Below are positions 10,501-22,958 of a stretch of DNA of 64,000 nucleotides, piece by piece; the stretch's first letter is position 1, and the number at the start of each line of letters is the position of its first letter. The DNA comes from Alentia gelatinosa. Taxonomy: Eukaryota; Annelida; Polychaeta; Phyllodocida; Polynoidae. The translations under genes were made by a program, and so were the position numbers. The stretch is from the NCBI GenBank assembly GCA_950022655.1, contig OX465579.1, forward strand, positions 15,165,088 to 15,229,087, written 5' to 3'. The notes under the pieces are model-generated. The model made no database searches. It was not told where the DNA came from and saw nothing but the letters and a program-made list of their open reading frames with translations.

Positions 10501-12244
10501 GACGACATTACACCCAACCTCGCGCTCTTGGTATAAAGGGATCAGAGGAGTCTAGACACGCGTCCAGCTGTCCGAGTCTCACGGATGGCGTTTGGCACCC
10601 GCTGTGTACAGTCAGAGAGTGGACCGGGTTGGAATACCTCGGGCGCGCCTCCTAAAAGGAATCCTGAGTTTTCAACTAAGACTTGAAGGGATTCCACAAT
10701 TCAGGAATTACTTAATTAGAACCGGAATGAACAATGCAGTTATCAAATTCTAATATGTCAACTATTATTTTCATTTTGTCAAGTTTTACTGTAGGGTTTA
10801 GCTGAACTCACATCTTTCCTTATGAAAACAGATTTGCTAGGGGACCTCGCTTAAGCGCCAGTTATTTGCTATTTGGCATTGAGAGGTACAATGACCCTGA
10901 ACCCAATGCACACAGGCTTGATCTCTGTGAGGTACCCAAACTAGGCAACCACTAGAAGATCATACAAATCCTATCCTCCTGTTGGACAACATGGACTACA
11001 CCGGCAGTAATTCGCTCCATCTTGATGCTGTTGATAACAAGCTATAACTCATCGCTATGGAGTTTGTTGTATGTTTGTGGTCCTGACTGACTATACGCAG
11101 ATACAGGCTTTGGTCTAATCCCCTTACGTCTACCAATAATATCACCCCCCCCCCCCCCCGGCCCTGTCTGTATCTAGCACTGACCACAACCTCTCAGACG
11201 TAAATCCCCGACGGCGAGTCTTTGGTAATTACCACCAAGAGCAAGCCGAGGAGGATCTGCATATTTTGGCTCAACACGATGGCTTCTAATCCCCCCAAGC
11301 TGTCCAAACGGGCTGAGCCTGAGCCGTGCCTCCCAGTGGCCATCACTTATATCTCCTCCAGTGAGTCCTCCGCGCATCTCCGATTCCCAGCCCTCCTGAC
11401 TCATCTCCGAATCTGTGCTAATTGGGGAGAAGTGCGCTCAGTGGGAGCCGGGATTCTCGACTCGGTATCTTATCAGGTCCCAGACCCCACCCTGGATCTG
11501 TTTCCAGGGCGATCAGTGGGAGGTAGTGCTAAGGGTGCCAGCTCACATGTTCAACTCACCACTACCCCACAATGCATTCCCATGTCGCCTACTGGAGTGG
11601 AGGGCATGTCTCCCAACATGGGGTGTTGTGTGTGTGTGTCAGCGGCCATTGCCCCAGGCTACACAAACAGGAGACATTACAGGATCTGGCTGCAGGGAGG
11701 TAGTGTTTTATGAATGACAAAGTTAATTGCTCCTTCGGAAATACCGTGCATGCTTATCTGGGAGTCGTGGTAAAGGGACTCTTACTCAGATCCTGCTTTA
11801 GTTTCATGTCTGGTCGTTTTGTTTTTTGGTGCATTTTTTTGGTGGAATTGTTAGTAATGTATTGTCTAACAGACGCATGTAGAGATATATACGGTTAGAG
11901 TGAACCAAAGAGTTTTGACTTGAATGTCATTGGATAATCAACCAGGTCAGTTGTTTAACATAGATGTGTCAAGTTCATGTACTTCACAATGCCTTGACTG
12001 TTAAGGGTTATCTAAACAAAGTGTATTATCGGCTTTGTTCGTGGGGTGATCTATATATCTATCCTGACATACTATATCTAGACTGACATCAATGCTGATA
12101 AATGATTCCTGGAGTTGTTATTTGTTGTTGATTCAAACATGAGACCTGTTATATATTTCCATATATAAGTTAAGAAAAGCATAAGAACGTTTCCATATAT
12201 AAGTTAAGAAAAGCATAAGATCGTTTCCTAGAAGTATCCCTGTA
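10501..12244. other. No supported gene; short poly-C tract
   Basis: A run of about 15 C lies at 11145-11159. The plus-strand frame at 11222-11713 (163 codons) is the longest frame in the first 13 kb outside simple or tandem repeats. It shows no domain I recognise and no clear splice borders, so it is not called. The rest is AT-rich. Confidence 0.45.
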
Positions 12245-12443
12245 AAGGCCTTTTTCCATTGACCGACAAACACTGTGTAGATTTTATGTGTTCTCCTAAT
12301 AGCCTATTTCAAATTTGGCGTCAGCAGTGCTAAGGTCCGTCGGTGGTGACTGACTGTGTATTGGTGATGGCCAATGGAAATAGGCTATTAGGAGAAGACA
12401 AAAAATCTACACAATGTTTGTCGGCCAATGGAAACGGACCTTA
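12245..12443. mobile_element. Foldback element, CCGAC/TTTCC family, copy 2
   Basis: The left arm AAGGCCTTTTTCCATTGACC through ACAAACACTGTGTAGATTTT pairs with the right arm AAAATCTACACAATGTTTGTC through GGCCAATGGAAACGGACCTT. A second inner pair is AGAATAGCC-like: CTCCTAATAGCCTATTTC pairs with GAAATAGGCTATTAGGAG. The unpaired centre CAGCAGTGCTAAGGTCCGTC is shared with the copies at 1-114 and 39366. It could fold into a long hairpin. Confidence 0.85.
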
Positions 12444-12836
12444 TAGCAACAAGGATTATGATATTTTCTGATACCAGGGAGGTGTTTTTAAAAATAGAAT
12501 GTTTTCAAATAATCTTATCCTGATCTTAGTTGCGTTCGCGTGATCAATCTTTATAGAAGTCAGACTTAAAAGACGGTCATGTATGGATCACCATACATAT
12601 ATATGCTGATATTATCCAACGTATGTAATCAGTAAGTGTTTGGGAATATATCTACAATGTTTATGAGATACTCATAGCAATTTGGGATTGTCCTACCCAC
12701 AAACTTGTCATCCAATATACTCTGTTAATCAACATTAACAATACTTTAAAATAATGCAGTCACAAGGACACCTTTATATGGCCCATGTAAATCATTATCG
12801 TAATGATTGATTCAGTACCTTCCTGGTTTTTCAGAG

Positions 12837-12975
12837 TTTCAGAATTCTTAACGACTTAGGCTTAGAGCCTTGAGAATCAACTTCCCTGCCTCCCGTGCTA
12901 AAGACGTACATCAATGAAAGCAAAGATCCCTAAAAACTCGATGATGCCACCTAGCGGGATCACTGTGTGCCAGTT
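12837..12975. mobile_element. Partial relative of the 46.8-kb palindromic element
   Basis: AGAATTCTTAACGACTTAGGC and the following CTTAGAGCCTTGAGAATC match one arm of the large palindrome at 46817-47130. GATGCCACCTAGCGGGATCAC and GTGCTAAAGA match its loop in inverted order. The right arm is not recognisable, so the copy is truncated or eroded. Confidence 0.65.
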
Positions 12976-13302
12976 CTACGGTTGAGAGTTGACCGCGAAT
13001 CTTAGGGGCCACAACCACTCTCTATGAGAAGGGTGCACCGACACGTGCGTAGAGCGCCAAGGAGCGAGGTGGGCGGGGGCAGGCACATAATGGAATTAAG
13101 TGTATTCAGCCCGAGACCCCAAGTAATTGTTCTGATATCTGACTCATGATCTATTTATCATTACACGGCAGGTGTCCATGATGACAGAGCCTTTTGTGAC
13201 CGACTCTTCTTCCCCGCCAATGGTGCGTTAAGGTCTCACCCACACACCTTTCACTTAGGGAGGCTGTGGGGCCGACTATGGCAGGCCGTTCTACGATAGA
13301 GG
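12976..13302. other. No supported feature
   Basis: Mixed-composition sequence with no domain-bearing frame. Confidence 0.45.
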
Positions 13303-13530
13303 AATATTTTTTTTCTTTTTCAATCAATTTTCAATGGGACATTGTGTTACACAATCACCGAATTCGGCTATATGGCCGTTCTTCCACTCGGGCCCTAGAC
13401 CCCTACTCCTCATTCTAAAGCCGAATAGGCAGTGGGTACCTTTTTTGCAAGTCTTTGGTATGACCCGACCGGATGTTTGAACCCACGACCTCCCATGCTT
13501 GAGGCGAACACCTCTACCACTTGGCCTCAG
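13303..13530 (-). mobile_element. tRNA-derived SINE
   Basis: Read on the minus strand, the head is tRNA-like: GGCCAAGTGGTAGAGGTG (A-box region), TTCGCCTCAAGCATGGGAGG, then GTCGTGGGTTCAAACATCC (B box, one or two changes from GGTTCGANTCC). Next come GGTCGGGTCATACCAAAGAC and a body of about 110 bp. The tail is A-rich with TTGAAAA/TTGATTGAAAAAG repeats. Head, body and tail in this order fit an RNA polymerase III SINE; I recall similar heads from molluscs and other marine invertebrates. It abuts a bipartite element at 13533. Confidence 0.75.
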
Positions 13531-13532
13531 AG

Positions 13533-13802
13533 TTGAATGATGAATGAATCTATGAAAGGTTATGGTCATAACTCGTATCCCATCGCCTTGTGAATTAAGT
13601 AGCGATGCAAACGAGATGGGACCCGAGCTCTGATCGTAAACTTGAATAGGTATCTGAATTGATCTCACCCCTCACAATGACTAATTGGCTATTTTTCTTT
13701 TTACATAATCCTCGATTTTTCTTTTTACTTAATACTCCATGGGCATTGAGGACGAGCTCCAAATGTTAAGTCAATTGGGGAAAATACTGGGGTCAGGTGA
13801 AT
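13533..13802 (+). mobile_element. Bipartite stem-plus-box element, subfamily A, copy 3 (eroded)
   Basis: Shares ATGAAAGGTTATGGTCATAAC, ATCCCATCG, CAAACGAGATGGGACCCGAG and a box running from TGATCTCACCCC to GGGGTCAGGTGAA. The loop has CCTTGTGAATTAAG but has lost GGCGAAGCC. It is more diverged than copies 1, 2 and 5. Confidence 0.75.
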
Positions 13803-15000
13803 TAGTATATCTGGCGTACGGACAGGTATCGATTCAGATTTATATCTATTAAGTATATATAAAAGGTCCAAAACCAGTAATCTGGGACCAATTATTGAAA
13901 ATGATATTGATGTCCTCTGCACTAATTTGATGGATTGAGTGACCTGAATAGATAAGGTATGCCTCAAGACAGTTTTATAGTCATCATTTATTGTATTTAT
14001 CATCATTTTGTCAACCATATATATCAAACTACAGGTAGCAGGTAATGATAATCTTAAAACACTATTACTTCTTATCTATCTTCTGTATATATCAAATAGT
14101 AATTGAATGGCTATACTTTTTATGCCTCAGGGAAATATCTCTTTGACAAGATGTTTATTGACAGCCATAATGTAAAACCATCCACAAGATCAATTATGTG
14201 CAAATAATGTTCATCTAATCTTCCCCAACGCCAAATGGGAATTCTAAAGGACGATGAGCTATATGTTAAACTGTTGAATGCAAATTCATGTATATTAATT
14301 AGATTTTGCATCTAAATCTCTTCGCATGTCTGACTCAAATCTGTCAAGTAGAATTTCATTTTGTAAATATCCAGCATATATATGTCTCTTCTCAGCTATT
14401 ACTCAACAATTAAACATATGTCTAGTAGAAGTTTTGTTTCTGAATATTCCCTGGAATGGCGAAGTAATGCACTATCGGTAGCTTCACCATAGGCGGCTGT
14501 TCTTTAAGTCTCTATCTAACCTGAGGGCGCATATCCAATGTTAAATACTGCAGGCTACAGAATGGGAATGTCTAGAAGGTATATACATCTATTTTCTGCA
14601 TAGGTATCGTTTTCTGTTAGCTTCCCAGACAACTATATCGTTGGAAGCTTGCCACTAAATTGGTGTCCTGTAGTTAGTTTCCGAGTATTACGTTCAGTTA
14701 GAATTATTTGATGCCCTTTGGGGCAATGACTTGGACAAGCCATTAATATTTGCATTGCAACAAATTTGTATCGGAATCATATGCCCAAGTCTTTCGCATT
14801 TCCTCTTAAACCCCTAGACCTCAAACATATGATGTTTAGCAACGAATACCCTATTTTTGACAGACATTTTAAAGTATGACACATCCTCTTTGGTGACGTA
14901 AAACTGAAATATTCATCAGTTACTACATCGTGAATGCCCTTCTCTGTATGTAGTGAATCACACTCACATTCATCATATCTATACCTTCTTGATATACAAC
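13803..15000. other. No supported feature
   Basis: AT-rich sequence; short frames on the minus strand lack domains and splice context. Confidence 0.5.
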
Positions 15001-15260
15001 CTAGGACAGGCCCAAGAGTGCGACGCGCGAGTACATGAAATCAAACCAATGAATAGGAAATGTTGAGAAATATTTCCCCCGGTGCCTGTGAACCGGTGGG
15101 AAAAAAACAGTCGGCCTGCCATAGCAGGGGCCATGCCCGTGGCCTCGGCCCACTGGACCATGACTAATGCCCGGTGGTGTGGGCAGCGGCCACCCGGGGG
15201 CGTTACCGCCGCGCCCGGTCGCGTCCAACGTATAAATATTTGAGGAATGCATGAAAGCCG
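15001..15260 (+). promoter_or_regulatory. GC-rich patch ending in a TATA-like box; weak promoter candidate
   Basis: A CCAAT pentamer (AACCAATGAA) near 15044 and a CpG-rich stretch precede CGTATAAATATTTG at about 15230-15243, which matches a TATA box. No exon with a credible start follows within about 100 bp. This may be chance in a GC-to-AT transition. Confidence 0.2.
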
Positions 15261-15460
15261 TCACCTGTTAATGGTCATCTGAAGGTGGGAGCGCTTGGCC
15301 GGAAAAGTAGAATCTTGGCACCTCTGTAGGGGCAGGGGGTCCTTGGGTTGGCGTCACTACTGGGCACTGGCAGGGAGAAGGGTTGGTTGTGTTAGTGTAG
15401 GTGATGGCTATATTGGCTACGGTGGAATAGTAGTACAGGGGTTCGTAGCTCCTAGAAATG

Positions 15461-15665
15461 TGGGAAAAGCGTTGCTCCAGTAATATCGGATTGTGTTGTG
15501 TGGTATCGTTATCTTCTCGATGTAGCGTTACTTTTTGCAACACCACATTCTCAGAGAAAATATGGGAAAAGCGTTGCTCCAGTAATATCGGATTGTGTTG
15601 TGTGGTATCATAATTTTCTCGTTGTTACGGTTGTATCGCTACTTTTTTAAAACACCAGATTTTCA
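15461..15665. repeat. Tandem duplication of about 102 bp
   Basis: TGGGAAAAGCGTTGCTCCAG begins both units, at 15461 and 15563. The two stay alike through AACACCA at their ends, and the second unit has a small internal insertion near GTTACGGTTG. No function is suggested. Confidence 0.85.
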
Positions 15666-16552
15666 GCGACATAGGTGAAAGGTTCATTTTAAATATCATT
15701 TAATGGAAGTATAACACATACAGTGTAAACTGTCTAAAGTCAATAAAGAATTGCACCCCCAAAAAAATAATTCAATTAAATATAGATGGTGATATAGTTA
15801 TGATGCGATCCGTAAAAATATCTGAAGCAACAACTTTGACCTCAGGTTGCGAAACAAAACATGAAGCACCTCTGAGGATGGTTGGGGTAGGATGTAATGG
15901 TGGTAAAGGATAATGGTGGTGTTTCGTTAATGCAATATTTTTCCAACTCGTCTGTGATTAAAATTAAATGCATCCTAGCCATGTCACGCCAGAGAAAAGG
16001 GGGTCATTGTGTATGACTAAGAAGTTGGACAAAGAAAATTGATTTCGCAGTAAAATAAAGGTGCTTGGTAGTGATCGTTATATGGTTAGGATATAGGGGC
16101 ACATAGCTATTGTGTTATGGAGGTGGCCATCTTGCACCCGCCGCCAAACCAAACACTAGACCAGTTATGAATGGATTTTATCAAAATAAAATTTCTTCAG
16201 CTTACTATGCATGGGTTTTAGCTTGGCCTCATGATTATTTATGGCTTAGAACAATTAATGATATTTGTTGTCTCCTGTGGCGCCTTCTTAGAATTTCCTA
16301 GCGGAAAATGGCGGAACTAGCAATCACTCTGCGCCCTATATAGTGAATCTCCTGCTTTCAAAGACTTAAATTTTCCTCCCAGTTCCCTGTTCCTAGAACG
16401 ATGACAGATGGCACACACATTGTCTCCCTTAGAGAAGAAATGGTAATTTAGCATGATGATCATAGCTGAAACAACGTTGACTGCTTGATGTGCTAGTGCC
16501 ACAATGTCCAGCCCAGGGCATGATGTGCCCTATAGAGCCTGGTGGTGGTAGC
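15666..16552. other. No supported feature
   Basis: AT-rich sequence without recognisable genes or repeats. Confidence 0.5.
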
Positions 16553-17506
16553 ACACGCTGCACGAAACTAACCATTTTATTCATGTATACGCCATCGCGG
16601 AAGTGTATGTATCGGCTGTATATTGACTCCTTGTCACATGTAAACGCCTATATTTCACGCCTACGTATGAGGCGTATACAAGACTGTTTCATTTTGAATA
16701 CGGACGCGTCTTGGCTGTATTTCGCACCTGGCGTATACAAAAGGAAATATAATCTGCGCGATAGATAGGCCCACCACCCGACTCCCTATGACTTCAGGAG
16801 AGTGGTGTTTGATAGCAAAATCTATCAAAAAAACGTTTTAAAAAACCAAAGAATGCTGGGTTTATTATATGTAATTAATGTAATGATACTTATTAGGGTT
16901 TTAGAACAATTTTATAATCAAAATTTATTATATAACATTGGGTTTTCCACATACCAAGGACTTAGTGACTAATGGCATATGAAATATGATACAGTGGTGT
17001 CCCCAAGTGGCAGAGATACTAATCGATAGTGGTGTAAATACAACAGAATCAGGCGTATAGATGAATCAGGCGTATATATGAATCAGGCGCCTATAGATAA
17101 GGCGTATACACAAGGGGAATAGGACGATCTTGTATAAGCAAAAGTATTATCGTAAAACTGGATGAGGTTTAATCTTGGCCACCGTATTCCACGACTGGAG
17201 TTTGGCAAAGTGACTTCATGAGGCGAAGCCGAGTGAAGTCCGGAGCCAAAACTTCAGGAGTGACATGCGGTGGCCAAGATTAAAACGAATCAGGTTTTGA
17301 TTTTATCCTACCCTATCTCCTCGATTTTGGAATATTACGTGATAACAATGCTGTATGCCACCACTAGTGGCATCTAAAACTCCGTATGCCAGTCAGTGTG
17401 GCATACGGAAACTCAATGTTAAGCCTATGGGATTTTATATTAGGGGTAGGATAAACCTATATACACCGGGTGCATATATATGTAAAATGGTGGTTCTCGT
17501 GCAGTG
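16553..17506. mobile_element. CGTATATA-rich element with CGTGCAGTG ends, copy 1, carrying a nested element
   Basis: The left end CTGCACGAAACTAACCATT then TTATTCATGTATACGCC pairs with the right end ATATGTAAAATGGTGG then TTCTCGTGCAGTG. Interior landmarks GACGCGTCTTGGCTGTA and GGGGAATAGGACGA recur in inverted orientation at 29616-30030. A subfamily B bipartite element (17147-17454) sits inside it near the right end, so this element is older than that insertion. Confidence 0.75.
17147..17454 (+). mobile_element. Bipartite stem-plus-box element, subfamily B, copy 2 (nested)
   Basis: Begins TTATCGTAAAACTGGATG and ends GGGGTAGGATAA. Loop GAGGCGAAGCCGAG; arms CTTGGCCACCG and CGGTGGCCAAG; box with GTATGCCAC words and GTTAAGCCTATGG. 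It interrupts the element at 16553-17506; the copy at 29616 supplies the uninterrupted arrangement. No obvious target duplication is seen at the junctions. Confidence 0.85.
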
Positions 17507-17821
17507 ACACCACTGGACAGGTGTGAGTGGGAGGCCCGATGAAGCCAAGGGTGACTGGCTGGCGGTGGGGATGGAGACAGCGGTCACGAGGCTGTATTAA
17601 GAGGGCGCTTTTAGCAGCGACCACGGCCTCTAGGTGAGAGGTCCGGGGGATTAATGCGGTCAGTGAGCAGGAGGGAGCAGATCCGAGCCGCTCGAGCCAT
17701 ACGCAAAGTGAAGGTGTCGCTGGTGATAGTCATTGAAGAACGAGCAGGCACTTTATTCGCCAGTCGGCAGTATATATATGTCGTTATTGATGAGAAGGAA
17801 ATTTGTGATAAAATCATTCTC

Positions 17822-17824
<3 letters not shown>
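17507..17824. other. No supported feature
   Basis: Mixed-composition sequence with a plus frame that runs into the TA tract; no domain. Confidence 0.45.

Positions 17825-17883
<59 letters not shown>
17825..17883. repeat. (TA)n microsatellite
   Basis: About 29 uninterrupted TA units. Repetitive Ile-Tyr frames through it are artefacts. Confidence 0.95.
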
Positions 17884-17887
<4 letters not shown>

Positions 17888-18426
17888 CTGTTCTCTATCC
17901 ACCCCCTCGTATCCCCCTAAGTTGGAGAATTAAAACTGTCCCTCCAACCAATAAGGGGAACTGAGACATGATGGGGTGCCGAAGTAGCTCTTGATAATGG
18001 GTTATGATATCAAAATTGTACAATGCTTACAGCGGGAGTAGAAAGGGAAATAATCAGAGTGTTTATCCTTCAGCGCTACGGGCAATAGTGCGTCCAACTT
18101 CTCGAAGAAATATAAGAACACATCTCTACTAAGACATTTATGCTCCTGCCTCATACCGAATTTCTTTTGCAGTTAATGATGTCTGATGATACTTATATTC
18201 TTTGGTCCTAAATGCAAACCACCTTAGTGAAAATCTGACATAATTCCCTTTTAATGTTCTTATCTAATGAGTCAGAAATAATCCAATGCACTGATGAAGG
18301 CAGTATAACTGAACTAAGACGAGTTCAGCGTGAGATCCAAACAAGTATACCTTTATACGAAAATAAGAAAATATAAGAAATGAAAATCAAAGTGAGACTA
18401 CTAGGGCTCACTTTGAGTGCCGTTCA
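17884..18426. other. No gene; one CTGATGA stem-loop motif
   Basis: Around 18290-18335, CACTGATGAAGGC is followed by TGAACT-AAGACG-AGTTCA, a perfect 6-bp stem. CTGATGA next to a stem recalls a hammerhead core, but the GAAA strand is missing. Otherwise unremarkable AT-rich DNA. Confidence 0.3.
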
Positions 18427-18520
<94 letters not shown>

Positions 18521-18523
18521 TAT
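18427..18523. repeat. (AC)n-(TA)n compound microsatellite
   Basis: About nine AC units pass directly into about 35 TA units, followed by ATAATATATATA. Confidence 0.95.
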
Positions 18524-18898
18524 GCTGCTGTAAAGCATCAATATCACTGATATCATTTTTCTGTTGTATAGAAAAGTTAAGCAGGTGCACATTTGAAAGA
18601 GGTTTCATCTGCCGCAGCCCAAGTTCTGCTCTGAATAAACACATAAAATCATAATTAAATTTACCATAGGCAATTCTCTAACTAGATTAAATTGCTGTAT
18701 ATGTGTGGCGACGATTAAAGGTAAACGTATTGGTGAAGTTTTTCTGATAACAATGGAGGACAACGTTTTGTGCAAGGCAATCCCAAACTGGTATGAGCAT
18801 ATATGGTAAAAACGATATATGCCCAAATACTTACTGATTATACATTGAATAGTATGAGTATATGTACGATTTATCCCTGATCGCTTAATGTGGTGTTT
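18524..18898. other. No supported feature
   Basis: AT-rich DNA. A minus-strand frame covers part of it but has no recognisable domain. Confidence 0.45.
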
Positions 18899-19597
18899 CC
18901 ACCTGCCGTAGGAAACCCCACCAATAATTTTCACGCTGTACAAAAGTCGGTCGGTGGTCCTCCTTGTGAAAAGTCGGTGGCACACACTCGGGACCTGGGA
19001 CCTGTTTCACTAGTTTCGTGACATGTCTAGATGGCGTGACATGTCTAGATGGCGTCTAGATGGTGTGTCCGGTTTCATAAGAACTATACATTAAACTTCA
19101 TTTTGTGCGTTCTTGCTTGCACTGTTGGCGCTGCTTTTCATGTCTGTCTAACACTTTTGTCACAAAACTAGTGAAACAGGTCCATGATGTGTAGATTTGT
19201 CTAATTCCTATGTTTGGGGTCTGTCTTTTCCTAAGGGCAGCTCCTTGTGTTGTCACAAAACCAGACGACCCACTATGTCTGTATGGTGTCACAGACATGT
19301 CACGAAACTATTGAAACAGGTCCCAGAACTGTGTTTCCATTTGGCATTTCAAGGTACACTGATAAATGAATTTTGGTTTTAAACTGCAGAGCGCCACTGA
19401 TTAATTCAACCCAGTTTGATTTTATCGGTGGGCTCAAAAGTCAATCGGTGGTGCCATATTGCATAAGGAGGGAGAAAAGAAATCGTTGACCATTTCTGTT
19501 TCAACCTGATGATTATTGCGCCAAATGTGTCACATAATTGGGCAGCGTTGCGAAATGACATTATAGGTGGCCTTAATCGGCAATTGGAAACGCCACA
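18899..19597. mobile_element. Foldback element, CCGAC/TTTCC family, interrupted by a second element
   Basis: Left end TGTGGTGTTTCCACCTGCC and right end TTGGAAACGCCACA match the intact relative at 33123-33605. The interiors also match (AAAAGTCGGTCGGTGGTCCT; TTAATTCAACC; AACCTGATGATTATTGCG). The relative runs straight from GCACACACTC into TGTTTCC, whereas here about 330 bp of another element lies between those points. Confidence 0.8.
18997..19324. mobile_element. Nested palindromic element with GGGACCTGTTTCACTAG ends
   Basis: The left end GGGACCTGTTTCACTAGTT then TCGTGACATGTC pairs with the right end GACATGTCACGAAACTA then TTGAAACAGGTCCC. A third, internal copy of the right arm (CAAAACTAGTGAAACAGGTCC) ends near 19182, so a smaller palindrome is contained in the larger. 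It lies inside the element at 18899-19597. Confidence 0.8.
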
Positions 19598-19802
19598 TCC
19601 GACTCTCTTCCATAAAGACTGATTATTTTGACTACGATGAGATCGGATGTTTTTATCGCTCTTTCTTAATAGGCTCGCTCTTGTTATAAGTAGGGAAACA
19701 CTATATAACCTGACAATATATAGGCATGGAGAAGATAAGGTAAACCTGTTATGAAGATGTTACTATTATCTCTATCTGACCAAGTCAACCCAATCGGTCC
19801 AT

Positions 19803-20105
19803 GTCCACATAATATCATGAAACTTCACGAAATTTCATATGATTGTTTATATGGCATGAGTTGTCTTCGCGGAATGATATCACGAAGCGGGGCTGAGTGA
19901 TATCTGTAGCAGAAGACAATGAATGCCAAGTAAGCAATCATATGAAATTTCGTGATGTTTAGATATTATCCTACCCTGTCACATGTTTTTAACTTCATAT
20001 GTCACCAGTGGCATATAAGTATTGTATGGCATAACCGTGGCATACAGTCACACCATGTTAAGTCTATGGAGGTTTATATGAAGTCTATGGACTTTATATG
20101 AAGTC
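19803..20105 (+). mobile_element. Bipartite stem-plus-box element, TATGGCAT subfamily
   Basis: The arms CACGAAATTTCATATGATTG and CAATCATATGAAATTTCGTG are near-perfect complements. The loop reads CGAAGCGGGGCTGAG, an altered GGCGAAGCC. The box opens ATTATCCTACCCTG and has TATGGCAT words that also occur in the stem, then GTTAAGTCTATGG. The closing GGGGTAGGATAA is not present; the right end instead repeats TTTATATGAAGTCTATGG. Confidence 0.8.
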
Positions 20106-20127
20106 TAACTAAAACAAACTGATATCG

Positions 20128-20300
20128 ACATGCCACTTGTCAAAAAAGGTGGATAATAAATACAATATAGACTGGTTTCAGATAAAAGCACAAAACCTCT
20201 GAGATGACTCTACGCAATATCCTCGCATACGCTCGGATATTACTACGCGTCAACTCCTCGGAGCATACGGCCGCTTGTATCTGAAACCAGTCAATATTGC
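20128..20300. mobile_element. GACTGGTTTCAGATA palindromic element, copy 1
   Basis: AATATAGACTGGTTTCAGAT and ATCTGAAACCAGTCAATATT are inverted arms. The interior TACTACGCGTCAACTCC and the left shoulder GGTGGATAATAAATAC recur at 24610-25240 and 54598-54950; the interior also recurs at 56313. Confidence 0.85.
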
Positions 20301-21185
20301 GTATATATTTGCCACACACTGCCCGTATCAATGCCAGGTAATAGACCACGAGAATATGCTGTTATTTTCATAACATAAACACTACTCCTACCACGCCTCC
20401 GCCTCGTATCACCCACTAGCCTGGAGGTTTTTAACCCAGCTCTCTTTCATACATAAAACACGGCAGATAAACAGTGAATAAATGCCCCACTATAGAAACA
20501 GCCATTGACTTAAGCCCACTAGCACAAACTGATAGTACTATGTAGGAAATAATTAGGTTCAGCTTTCGAGCCAAACGACTGTTCCCTGCAAGACCTATTG
20601 CCTGCTCGCTTGAACCTTTAATGGATGCTTTAAAGACTAATCCTACGAGTCACAGTGGCGCCACCTGGTTATTTCTAGGTATTGTGAATCATCACTCATG
20701 GGATCGTTTGTTACACATGGTAGAGCCATACGAGTGAATTTCATGATTTGTCAAATTTAACCAAACCTTTCCTGTACATTAAGCAAATTTACATTAGTAC
20801 TATTTACATAGGTAATGTACTGAAAAGTTTGGTTTTCCTGAGTTTTTTTTTTTTTAAAACAAGGACGGTGACCTATGCTTTTCAAGTTTGGAATGTGTTG
20901 TATTATACATTTACTACATTCTATGAGAGTTGACATGGGTTTTCCAAAATAAAAATCAACGTTATAGAAATTCTACATATTCCATTAAAATATAATCGTA
21001 ATATTGATGTCTAAATCATATACTATAGCACCGTGTACCTCAATTTTTGATTCACCATGTGTTTCATAACTTTGGGATCATCATAAATAACTTTTAATTT
21101 TCACGACAAATCTTCCGACATGCCTTTAACAATCCCGAATCGTGTGTATGAGCGAATGGCTCCGCTCATACACAGACACCGCCCC

Positions 21186-21189
<4 letters not shown>
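20301..21189. other. No supported feature
   Basis: AT-rich DNA with a T run near 20847-20857. No gene signal. Confidence 0.5.

Positions 21190-21260
<71 letters not shown>
21190..21260. repeat. (TA)n microsatellite
   Basis: About 35 TA units. Confidence 0.95.
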
Positions 21261-21262
<2 letters not shown>

Positions 21263-21579
21263 AACTCCTGCTTGACTAACAGGTGGATGGATCCTTAGAA
21301 GTTAGTGCAGGAGCATTGGGTGCCAGGCAACCATCAAAGGAAGGCCAGGAAGGGACTATTTCAAACCCATCCAAGGCAGAATCTTTGTAAGACAGATTAA
21401 TGAGCTGAAAAGAATTTATGTTTAGCAGTGTCTTTGTGCTCTGTGTTTTGATGTCTTATACTCACAAAAGAACTGGTAATGATAACATTTTTCATTTGTG
21501 ATAAGCCAATGCAAAGGGTGTATATTTTATATAGTAGGGATATTACTTTTCGATATTTTTATAAGGAAGCACCCATGAA

Positions 21580-22429
<850 letters not shown>

Positions 22430-22682
22430 GGCCCGGCGTCCACCTACCACGATAGAAATTTAGACCTACCGATATGGCACCGATACAAAAAGCAAATATT
22501 GAAGACATATCGGGAAGGTGCAAAATCGTAGACATATATGTCTAGACAGGCCAATCCACCACGCATTGTATGGGGGTTTTATCGGTGTCTAATCGCAGAA
22601 ACGTGGTCAACTGCCCCGATATTAGGTGACCTTCCGACGCGATTTTGATTTTCTATCGGGAGGTCAATCGCAGACCATACCT
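22430..22682. mobile_element. GGCGTCCACC family, CGATA subfamily, truncated at right
   Basis: Starts GGCCCGGCGTCCACCTACC and follows the copy at 2521-2802 closely. It stops at ATCGCAGACCATAC, before the right terminal repeat, so about 30 bp of the right end is missing. Confidence 0.85.
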
Positions 22683-22892
22683 GGTAAGGTTAAGTTTCAT
22701 GTGAATTTTTTTTAGCAAAGTTATCTCTTTATTCTCCTGTCTACGTACTGTCCTGTTTTGTCCGTATCTTTCCGGCTCATAATAGGGGATCGCTGTGTCT
22801 CGGCGAATTATTTGTCGTTATGTTTGTTTTGAATTAATGATAATAATAATAATAATAAATACAAAAGATTGTGCTAGACCTATTCACATTCA

Positions 22893-22896
<4 letters not shown>

Positions 22897-22954
<58 letters not shown>
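22897..22954. repeat. (TA)n microsatellite
   Basis: About 29 TA units directly left of a tandem array. Confidence 0.95.

Positions 22955-22955
<1 letters not shown>

Positions 22956-22958
<3 letters not shown>

Noticed and set aside
11222..11713. 163-codon plus-strand frame
   Set aside because: I considered a LINE or host-gene remnant, but no catalytic or structural motif could be recognised and an overlapping second frame is equally open.
13440..13530. Functional tRNA gene on the minus strand
   Set aside because: Good A- and B-box similarity, but no closed acceptor stem, and it continues into a SINE body and A-rich tail.
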